Shown here in pieces: positions 6,257 to 12,087 of a DNA stretch of 12,087 nucleotides. The translations under genes and the position numbers were made by a program. The notes beneath the pieces are model-generated. The model had not been told where the DNA came from. It made no database searches and was given only the letters and a program-made list of their open reading frames with translations. How positions within the stretch are numbered: the stretch's first letter is position 1; every line of letters starts with the position of its first letter. The DNA is taken from positions 1-12,087 of the forward strand of contig JASLMQ010000718.1 of assembly GCA_030746455.1 (NCBI GenBank). The letters are read 5' to 3'. Origin of the DNA: Candidatus Latescibacterota bacterium. GTDB taxonomy: Bacteria; Latescibacterota; UBA2968; GCA-2709665.

Positions 6257-8203
6257 TCACGGCATCATCTGAACCGTCTCCCGACCGTCCACAGCCACCC
6301 TGTACCCATCCCCAACGCCCTCGAACGAAACGTCTGGAGGCTCTGGGCCCCGGTAAGGCAGCAGGAGCGTGGCGACCCGATACGGCAGTTCCGTTTCCAC
6401 CGCAAAGACCGCCTGGGATGCCGGCTCGATGAGGTTGTAGCCGTCGGAGTACCATCCGCCGAGCGGGTCCTTCATCCCCCTCTCGATATGGACGCCGAGA
6501 CCGCTGCCCGCTTCGGGGCACACTAGCACGTTCGCATCCGGAAACTCGGTGTGCACCCGTCTGGCAATGATCCTGGCGCCGCCGGGCATGAACTGGAATC
6601 TGGACTCCAGGGCGTGCCTCCCCTCCCCTTGGAGCTCGTCCAGCAGGATCCAGTACCGACCAGGCAGGAACAGGACCGATCGACGGTGGACCACGTCGAT
6701 CTCGCCCTCCTCCCCGAATCCCAGATCGTACTCGGCGCTCACCCGGACCCGGTCGGCCTCCGACTCCCACGGGTTGCCCAGGGGCACGCGGCTGTAGGTG
6801 ATGTCGCCGTGTCGGCGGCTGGATTGCCCCTCGCCATCGACCAGGAAGGTGTTGTGCGCCCGCGTGCTCAGAAGGTAGGCACGGAACGGCGTGGATGTGT
6901 CGTACAGATAGCGCCCCGGGTCCACGATCAGCGAGCGGCCGTAGGCCGCCAGCCAGAAGGACAGCTTGTCTTCGTGCTGGTGGGCCGCTCCATACGGGCC
7001 GCCGTCGAACGCCATGTACAGCTCGCGATCCCTCAGGATGTAGACCCCGGCACAGGGAAAGGCCTCGGAGGGCAGATCCTGGAAGGACCGACCATCTGTT
7101 ACGCGAGACGACGCCTGCCCGCAGGCCTCCAGCGTGGCCTCGTCCCTCACGAACCTCGCGACCCCCTCACCACAGTTCGGGTCCGAGTCGTTGAACGAGA
7201 GATGCCGCCCATCGGGGAGCACGGTCTGGTGCAGGTAATGGACCATCTTCCGCAGCGTCTCACGCGACTTCTCGGGCACCGCGAGCCCCGACCTCCCGGT
7301 CAGGCAGTTCGCTATCACGTACGACCAGGCTACACCGAAGTGGTAGTGCTGCGTGAGCTCGAACTGCACGCCGTCCGGAAGCACCTGATTGTCCAGCTGT
7401 TCCTCGAATCGGTCCCACGCGTAGCGGATCCAGCGCTCCGAATCCCGCAGTTCAGCGAAGAAAAGGGCCGTTTTGAGCATGCCCGTGGACCCGAACACAA
7501 CCCAGTTGCTGTTCGCCTCCGGGATCACGATCTCCAGGTAGGCAAGCTGGTCGTGCACCGACTTCAGAATCGTCACCAGGTCCTGGGCAGAAACGAATCC
7601 CTCCGGCAACAGGTACTCGAGCGCCTCGCACCACGTACCAAGGTGGATGTGGATGTTCAGATACGATCGCCATACGTAGGGGCTGCGACCCGGGATGAAC
7701 GCATCGCAGACGTCGGTTCTGTCGATCCAGTCCAGAATGAGCGCTACGGCCTTGTCACCGTAGGAACGGTCGCCCGTGGTCAGGTAGGCGCCCACCAGCG
7801 GGCCCAGGTAGCTGAACCGATTCAGGTCTTGGCCCCAGTGGGCCGTCCCGGGGTTGTGCTCCCAGTCGATGCGCTCTCCGAGGTCGTGGGTCTCTCCGTA
7901 GAACGTGAAGACGTTCCGCATCACTTCGTCGGCCCGATCCGCGTCCGGGACCGTTCGCGTCAGCTGACAGGCCGGCTGCTCCCTCTCCGAGAAGTATCGG
8001 GCCAGGCGCTCCCCCGCCAGCGCACCATCTGTGTCCCCCTCCGCCCGTCTGGCGGAGGCGATCCGGAATTGCGACACATCGAGCAAGCCGAGGGTCTGTT
8101 CGAGCAGCGCGGCCTCGGATGACGCGGCGCAGTGGTCGAACGAGCGCAGAGCCGAGAACACGGCGTCACGATCCATCCCGTCTATCTCGCTTCTCTTGAT
8201 CAT
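6257..8203 (-). CDS. Heparinase II/III-like polysaccharide lyase (Hepar_II_III_N plus Hep_II_III architecture)
   Basis: The product is 648 residues. Residues about 100-340 form the alpha-toroid half; the pattern IDWEHNPG, HWGQDLNRF and ILDWIDRTD is characteristic of the heparinase N-terminal domain. N233-W234 (NSNW) and E282/Y287/H288 (FELTQHYHFG) match the positions of the charge-neutralising and base residues in this fold. The C-terminal beta-sandwich begins near 375 with H408, H410 and D412 in AAHQHEDKLSFW, then DPGRYLYD and RAHNTFLVDGEGQ. Family members cleave uronic-acid glycans (heparan, alginate and similar) by beta-elimination. The glycan is not readable here. No signal peptide follows the start, so it probably acts on imported oligosaccharides. 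The start at 8203 has GAGG about 8 nt upstream; Met10 is an alternative. It follows the other lyase by 41 bp but has a different N-terminal half, so it is not a recent duplicate. Confidence 0.9.
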   Translation of the reverse strand: MIKRSEIDGMDRDAVFSALRSFDHCAASSEAALLEQTLGLLDVSQFRIASARRAEGDTDGALAGERLARYFSEREQPACQLTRTVPDADRADEVMRNVFTFYGETHDLGERIDWEHNPGTAHWGQDLNRFSYLGPLVGAYLTTGDRSYGDKAVALILDWIDRTDVCDAFIPGRSPYVWRSYLNIHIHLGTWCEALEYLLPEGFVSAQDLVTILKSVHDQLAYLEIVIPEANSNWVVFGSTGMLKTALFFAELRDSERWIRYAWDRFEEQLDNQVLPDGVQFELTQHYHFGVAWSYVIANCLTGRSGLAVPEKSRETLRKMVHYLHQTVLPDGRHLSFNDSDPNCGEGVARFVRDEATLEACGQASSRVTDGRSFQDLPSEAFPCAGVYILRDRELYMAFDGGPYGAAHQHEDKLSFWLAAYGRSLIVDPGRYLYDTSTPFRAYLLSTRAHNTFLVDGEGQSSRRHGDITYSRVPLGNPWESEADRVRVSAEYDLGFGEEGEIDVVHRRSVLFLPGRYWILLDELQGEGRHALESRFQFMPGGARIIARRVHTEFPDANVLVCPEAGSGLGVHIERGMKDPLGGWYSDGYNLIEPASQAVFAVETELPYRVATLLLPYRGPEPPDVSFEGVGDGYRVAVDGRETVQMMP

Positions 8204-8228
8204 CAGGAACGCCTCGACGCCCTTCCTG

Positions 8229-8249
8229 GTCTACGGTTCCCGGTTCAGA
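8229..8249 (-). repeat. Short heptad tract overlapping the stop of the upstream lyase
   Basis: Three in-phase 7-mers on the plus strand (GTCTACG, GTTCCCG, GTTCAGA) match the unit of the larger arrays. The stop codon of the preceding lyase lies inside the last unit. With only three units, chance similarity cannot be excluded. Confidence 0.45.
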
Positions 8250-10122
8250 TCCGGTGCCGCTGGATCTCCACGCTCATCTGCTTCCCGTCCGGCCAGGTGA
8301 TCCCTGCGTCAACCGTAGAGTCCCCGGTCGTCGCCTCCACACGTGGCTTCTCCTTGTGATCACCCACGTGGATCGCCCACAGGACCTGGGCCTCTTCGCA
8401 AGGGTGGAACGGCCCGAAGCTTCGGTATCGAATGCCCACGCGCTCGGGAATCCCCGCGTTGGAGCTGGTGTAGGCGCTTGTCCGTGCCACGTCACTGGTC
8501 CGCCAGCACTCGGACTCCTCGGGCAGCACGCGCATCAGCGAGAGGGAGACCCCGTCCAGACAGATCGTCGTCAGCCGCTCATCCCCTTCGGCCGTGCCGG
8601 TGTGCTGGAACAGCCACTCCAGGAGCCTGAGTTCGTCCGCGGCCACCTGATCGTACACCAGCAGCAGGTCGGGCTTCACGAAGGCCAGGGCGCGGAAAAA
8701 CGCCGTGAGGGAGCCCGCGTAGGCGGCCGCCGCGTCGCCGACCGCGATGTCGACCTCCGGGCCCGGCTCGAACGACGCGATCCGCCCGGGGTACTCCGCC
8801 CCCAGACGCTGTCCCCTCCCGTCCACCATCAGCGTGCTGTGGGCGATCGTGTTGTTACCGTCGAAGTTGAACCGGGTATCGTGGCCGAAGAAGCCAAGGA
8901 AGTGGGCATAGGGCCAGGTGCCGCCGTCCACGAGCAGACGCTTCCCGCGCGCGCTGAGAACGAAGGAGTTCGCGTCGAGATGGGAATGTCCCACGTTGCT
9001 CGGACCGGACTTGAACCCCACATACGTGGCCTGGCCATCCCATCCGCTTCGCATTGTCACCAGACCGGTGACGGGGAAGAGTCGGGACGTGTCTGGCCCC
9101 GCAGGCGGAACGCTCTCCAGGCCCGGATCATCCCACGCCAGACGCTCCAGCGTCACGGGGTCGCCCATCCGGGCCGTCCAGGCCCAATCGGGCCTCCCGT
9201 TCTCCCGCGCGAGCAGCAGGAGGTAGTCCACCTTCCGTCCGATCGGCACGGCGTTGTCATTGTAGTTGTAGATCTCGCCGTCCGGCTCCGTGACATGGAC
9301 GAAGTAGTCGCCCGTCACCTGGAGCGCTGGATGCCGGAACAGATTGACCTGTCCCTCCGTGGCAATCCGAAGGCCCACCCCGAAGCGGAGCCCGTGTCCG
9401 AGCGTCTCGATCCAGTAGTTCGCGCCTTCGGGCCAGTCGCCCTCGTCGGGCACACCGTCCAGCACGTCGAGCACGCCCTCCAGGCACGCCGTCAGGATCT
9501 CCCGAAGGTCCTCGACGGACTCAGCCGACGCGAGTGCGGCCGTACCCGCCTCGCCGCAGCACATGATCTTCCAATTCTCGTGGTAGTCCGGGCTTGCCCA
9601 GTGTACCTCCTTCTTTCGCCAGGTCTCGATGAATCGATGGATTGCGTAGGACTGCAGCCGATCGCGAACCGAGGCCGCAGCGCCATCGGGCCAGAGCGGC
9701 GCACAGAGATCCAGGGCAATGCCCACCATCGCCGCCACATTGAGCAGGGCGTGGTCACAGTACATCGGACGATGGGGACGGGCCACCCATTCGTCGGCCG
9801 GGAAAGATAACCAGGTCTCGATCCCCTCCAGGGTCTTTGCCGCGAAACCCTCGTCCTCGGTGACGAAGGCCGCCGCTGCAAGGGACTCCAGAGGCGACCG
9901 CATCAGATACGGGATCTCCGGTTCGGGCCCGAACAGACGGGGATCCTGCCTGGCATCCTCTGCGCGCCGAACGATCGCGTCCATCCATCCGGGCGTGGAG
10001 CGGGCGCGTTCCCGAACCGCGGTGGCTTCGTCCGCACCCAACAGAATGCGGGGGCGTGTGCGTATGCCACCAATGGGGACGGATTGGAGAGTTTGTAGGA
10101 GTTCCGCAGAGAAAGGCTTCAT
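8245..10122 (-). CDS. Heparinase II/III-like polysaccharide lyase (DUF4962/alginate-lyase-like N-terminus)
   Basis: The product is 625 residues. It opens with RTRPRILLGADE near 21, the entry motif of alginate-lyase-like alpha-toroid domains. ENWKIMCCGEAG at 182-193 supplies the conserved Asn-Trp pair, and GDWPEGANYW at 228-237 gives E232 and the candidate catalytic Tyr Y236. The C-terminal beta-sandwich has H379, H381 and D383 in VGHSHLDANSF, then LLVDGGTWPY and AHSTLMVDGRGQ (427-438), so the fold and predicted catalytic residues look intact. The expected reaction is beta-elimination of a uronate-containing glycan, leaving an unsaturated end. No signal peptide is seen. The ATG overlaps the stop of the YkgJ-like gene by four bases (ATGA), indicating coupled translation, with GAGGG in the preceding coding sequence. 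Together with the next lyase it could provide two successive specificities, such as an endo and an oligosaccharide step. Confidence 0.9.
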   Translation of the reverse strand: MKPFSAELLQTLQSVPIGGIRTRPRILLGADEATAVRERARSTPGWMDAIVRRAEDARQDPRLFGPEPEIPYLMRSPLESLAAAAFVTEDEGFAAKTLEGIETWLSFPADEWVARPHRPMYCDHALLNVAAMVGIALDLCAPLWPDGAAASVRDRLQSYAIHRFIETWRKKEVHWASPDYHENWKIMCCGEAGTAALASAESVEDLREILTACLEGVLDVLDGVPDEGDWPEGANYWIETLGHGLRFGVGLRIATEGQVNLFRHPALQVTGDYFVHVTEPDGEIYNYNDNAVPIGRKVDYLLLLARENGRPDWAWTARMGDPVTLERLAWDDPGLESVPPAGPDTSRLFPVTGLVTMRSGWDGQATYVGFKSGPSNVGHSHLDANSFVLSARGKRLLVDGGTWPYAHFLGFFGHDTRFNFDGNNTIAHSTLMVDGRGQRLGAEYPGRIASFEPGPEVDIAVGDAAAAYAGSLTAFFRALAFVKPDLLLVYDQVAADELRLLEWLFQHTGTAEGDERLTTICLDGVSLSLMRVLPEESECWRTSDVARTSAYTSSNAGIPERVGIRYRSFGPFHPCEEAQVLWAIHVGDHKEKPRVEATTGDSTVDAGITWPDGKQMSVEIQRHRI

Positions 10123-10757
10123 TCGGGGACCCTCGGAGGCCGGCCAAGCGCATCGGGCGCCGCCTCAGATCCCTGGCGTCGCTTCCAGTACACGTGTTCC
10201 AGGGCCCGTCGGATCGCCAGGTTGATGTGGAGAGCGGGAAGCCCCAGTCCGGGATCCGAACAGGACGCCCGCATCGAGTAGTCCGTGTAGATCGGCACGT
10301 CCAGGCCGGCATCGATCACGGCCTGGGCCTCCTCGTACGGCCCCGGATCGTGGTCCTTCAGTATGCGACACGGCGCGACCTCGATACGGTTCTGCTTGCC
10401 CCTTCGGGCCGCGAAACCGAAGAGCCGGCACATCAGCGGCCGCTGCGGATACCACTCACACCTGCCCTTGTCCAGATCGTCGGGATCGGGTCGAAAGGCC
10501 ACGCAGACGGAGTCCTCCTTCTCCGCCTTCTCCTCGAGGAGCTCCAAGATGAACTCCTCTCTGCCCTGCTCCCACACCTCGAGGGCGAAGGGAATGACCT
10601 CTACGACCGTGGCTACCACATCGGGATGCCAGCAGCACCGGCCACACCCCGGCGGACAACCCAGGCCGGTCGCGCTCCTCAAGGCGTCGATCTTGCCGTC
10701 GATCTCCCGGTAGATCCCCTCCACGTCGGAGGCGAGATCCGTGATTGAGGCTGTCAT
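10119..10757 (-). CDS. YkgJ-family cysteine-cluster protein
   Basis: The product is 212 residues with nine Cys. The N-terminal cluster C34-x3-C38-x2-C41-C42 (LGCPPGCGRCC), a mid-protein C85 and C100, RPLMCRLFG around C110 and C130 in APCRIL together match the zinc- or iron-binding YkgJ pattern (CxxxCxxCC, later RPxxCR). A Glu/Lys-rich helix near 65-82 is inserted between the clusters. The C-terminal 80 residues, with C166, extend past what many members have. YkgJ proteins have no established function; metal binding is inferred from the cysteines. The start at 10757 has only a weak upstream GAGG, 57 bp after the UroD-like gene. A four-base overlap with the lyase start downstream means the two are probably translated together, so a helper or regulatory role toward the lyase is conceivable but unproven. 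Confidence 0.85.
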   Translation of the reverse strand: MTASITDLASDVEGIYREIDGKIDALRSATGLGCPPGCGRCCWHPDVVATVVEVIPFALEVWEQGREEFILELLEEKAEKEDSVCVAFRPDPDDLDKGRCEWYPQRPLMCRLFGFAARRGKQNRIEVAPCRILKDHDPGPYEEAQAVIDAGLDVPIYTDYSMRASCSDPGLGLPALHINLAIRRALEHVYWKRRQGSEAAPDALGRPPRVPE

Positions 10758-10814
10758 ACCTCGGGAGTCCTCGAAGGGGTGCGCAACAGAGCTGAAATCG
10801 CGCCAGAAGGCGGC

Positions 10815-11957
10815 CTATGTGGATCCCAGTTCGTGGACCAGATCGCAGTATCGTCGCACCCGCGTCACCGATGTGGGTGGCGTGATCGGGCTACCGGTAC
10901 TCGCGATGAAGCGGCTCCCGTTTCTGCGTCCCTCGGCAACCTGGCGGTCGACTCCGGCGCGGAGCTCTTCGTCATCGCCGTCCTGCAGCAGCCCCATCGC
11001 ATCGAGGTTGCCCAGCAGCGTGCACCGTCCGCCGACCCGATCCACCACGTCCTCGATGTCGATCTCCCAGCCCTTCTTGCTCTCCTCCAGCGAGAGCGCG
11101 TCCGCGCCCACGGACAGCAGGTGGTCCCACTTCCCGGTCGGGTCTCCGCAGTAGTAGTAGATGCTCTTCATACCGGCGGCCCGTATCTCCTCCACCAGCG
11201 GAATCAGGAACCGGACGCAGAGGGACCCGAACGCATCGGGGCCGACCATGTCCGTCATGCATTCCTCGATCCAGATCCCCGAGGCCCCCAGGGCGGCGGT
11301 CTCCCGCACGGAGGCCACGGTGTTCGCCAGATGTCGCTCGCAGGCGTGGGCCACCAGATCGGGTCGCGTGGCCACCATCGTCATCATACCTTCGAATCCC
11401 CAGAGGCTGTAGCAGCGCCAGAGCGGAGACGCAACGTGCGCGATGGGATAGAGGTCGTCTCCGAAGGCCTTCAGCATCTCCGCAGCCAGATCTCCTCGGC
11501 CGTCGGACAGGTCCGCACGTGCGTCCGCAGATTCCGGTATCGGAATCCTCTCGTCGATCTCCTCGGGGGTCTGCGCGGGGTCCTCGGGGCAGATCGAGTG
11601 CAGGCCCTTGGCGGCCGACCACCCGCCCACCTGGGGAGGCGTCATCAGGCTTCCGCTGCCGGTGCGACGGTCCACGTGATAGACACCATCGACCCTGGCT
11701 TCGATGGTGGTGTTCTCACGGTCTTCCCTCGACGGGCAGGTGGCCAGACAGAACCAATCCTGCCCCGTCTTCTCGAAGGCCTCGGCCCGCCACTCCAGCT
11801 GGAGCTCGACCTCCGGCGTCGCACGGTACCACCACGGGCACGACGTCAGCTCCTCCCAGTGGTCGCGGATGTAGATGCCCTCGTAGCAGAACACCGCCGG
11901 GATCTCGGCGGTCCCTTCCTCCGAGAACGCCGCCTCGATCTTCTCTCTCCCCGTCAT
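10815..11957 (-). CDS. Uroporphyrinogen decarboxylase-like (UroD/MtaA superfamily) protein
   Basis: The product is 380 residues, the usual length for the superfamily's TIM barrel. The strongest match is the C-terminal half: a GIWIEECM strand near 227, a CGDPTGKWDHLLSVGADALS segment from 270, a TLLGNLDA strand at 313-320, and FIASTGSPITPPT at 350-362. These are the GNLD and Gly-Ser-barrel-end features of UroD-like proteins found in methyltransferase and sugar gene clusters. The Cobalamin-dependent methyltransferase branch (MtaA/MtbA) carries a His-x-Cys zinc site; here the His position reads Tyr (YYYCGD, Y268 and C270), so a zinc-thiol methyl transfer is doubtful. True haem-pathway HemE is also unlikely, since the sequence opens with MTGREKIEAAF and lacks neighbours of that pathway. 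The ATG at 11957 has GGAGGGG a few bases upstream. The actual reaction is unknown. Confidence 0.82.
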   Translation of the reverse strand: MTGREKIEAAFSEEGTAEIPAVFCYEGIYIRDHWEELTSCPWWYRATPEVELQLEWRAEAFEKTGQDWFCLATCPSREDRENTTIEARVDGVYHVDRRTGSGSLMTPPQVGGWSAAKGLHSICPEDPAQTPEEIDERIPIPESADARADLSDGRGDLAAEMLKAFGDDLYPIAHVASPLWRCYSLWGFEGMMTMVATRPDLVAHACERHLANTVASVRETAALGASGIWIEECMTDMVGPDAFGSLCVRFLIPLVEEIRAAGMKSIYYYCGDPTGKWDHLLSVGADALSLEESKKGWEIDIEDVVDRVGGRCTLLGNLDAMGLLQDGDDEELRAGVDRQVAEGRRNGSRFIASTGSPITPPTSVTRVRRYCDLVHELGST

Positions 11958-12087
11958 CGTCCCCTCCGTTCTCGGTGGGCTGTGTCCAAGGCACCCCCGC
12001 TCATACGGTCCTCAAAACCCTCCGATCGTCTCCGTCCGACTTTATGTTCTGGGGCAGCCCTATTCTAGGCTCCGGACACCCCGGAAG
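11958..12087 (-). other. Upstream region of the UroD-like gene, no confident promoter
   Basis: The 130 bases before the first visible gene hold a good Shine-Dalgarno but no pair of promoter boxes at proper spacing. AT-richer patches on the minus strand (TAGAAT, ACATAAAG and TTTTGAGG) are possible box fragments. One frame is open from the right edge to a TGA near 12001 and could be the tail of another gene, but it is too short to judge. The operon may begin further upstream. Confidence 0.3.

Noticed and set aside
6551..8122. Long open frame on the plus strand opposite the second lyase (523 codons)
   Set aside because: It is antisense to a gene with clear heparinase motifs. Its translation is Arg/Pro/His/Val-rich with no recognisable domain, as expected for a shadow frame in GC-rich DNA.
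8254..9810. Long plus-strand open frame opposite the first lyase (518 codons)
   Set aside because: Same reasoning: it mirrors the codon bias of the real minus-strand gene and has no family features.
10815..11957. Identification as HemE or as an active MtaA-type corrinoid methyltransferase
   Set aside because: Haem-pathway neighbours are missing, and the zinc His-x-Cys of MtaA is Tyr-x-Cys with no corrinoid protein nearby. Only the superfamily level is supported.
10779..12068. Plus-strand open frame of 429 codons opposite the UroD-like gene
   Set aside because: Shadow of the minus-strand gene, crossing its start region and the gap without any domain signal.
11958..12087. A sigma-70 promoter for the operon
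   Set aside because: Several AT-rich hexamer-like patches exist, but none pairs with a credible partner at 16-18 bp spacing.

Overview
The window is GC-rich bacterial DNA with eleven genes, all on the minus strand, so transcription runs from high to low coordinates. Gaps are short (1-nt and 4-nt overlaps up to about 100 bp). No RNA gene, CRISPR array, transposase or integrase is visible. The family mix (heparinase II/III-type lyases, a Gfo/Idh/MocA dehydrogenase, a UroD-like protein, a LarA-family protein, an M14 peptidase) resembles uncultivated Latescibacterota-, Poribacteria-, Armatimonadota- or Planctomycetota-type genomes. That placement is a low-confidence impression from gene content, not a phylogenetic result.

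Layout in transcription order: a UroD/MtaA-like protein (11957-10815); a YkgJ-type cysteine-cluster protein (10757-10119) overlapping by 4 nt a heparinase II/III-like lyase (10122-8245); a second, architecturally different heparinase II/III-like lyase (8203-6257); a class I SAM methyltransferase (6171-5419); a LarA/DUF2088 protein (5392-4109) with every nickel-pincer residue I could check; a predicted jelly-roll protein of unknown function (4107-3238) and a 110-residue unknown protein (3238-2906) in a 1-nt-gap/1-nt-overlap chain behind LarA; a Gfo/Idh/MocA dehydrogenase (2803-1640); a short-chain dehydrogenase with a clipped C-terminus (1562-828); and an M14 zinc carboxypeptidase-like protein (741-1), cut by the window edge.

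Working model (inference): a carbohydrate-acid catabolic locus. The two lyases would cleave uronic-acid glycan fragments by beta-elimination, the two dehydrogenases would oxidise or reduce the sugars, and the LarA homologue would racemise or epimerise a 2-hydroxy acid such as an aldonate. None of the eleven proteins shows a convincing signal peptide, and there is no transporter in the window, so the chemistry looks cytosolic and import must be encoded elsewhere.

The most unusual non-coding feature is a 7-bp tandem repeat family. An in-phase array fills the whole gap between the second lyase and the methyltransferase (6172-6255). Related tracts lie before the Gfo/Idh/MocA gene (2852-2893) and over the stop codon of the first lyase (8229-8249), all in the same orientation.
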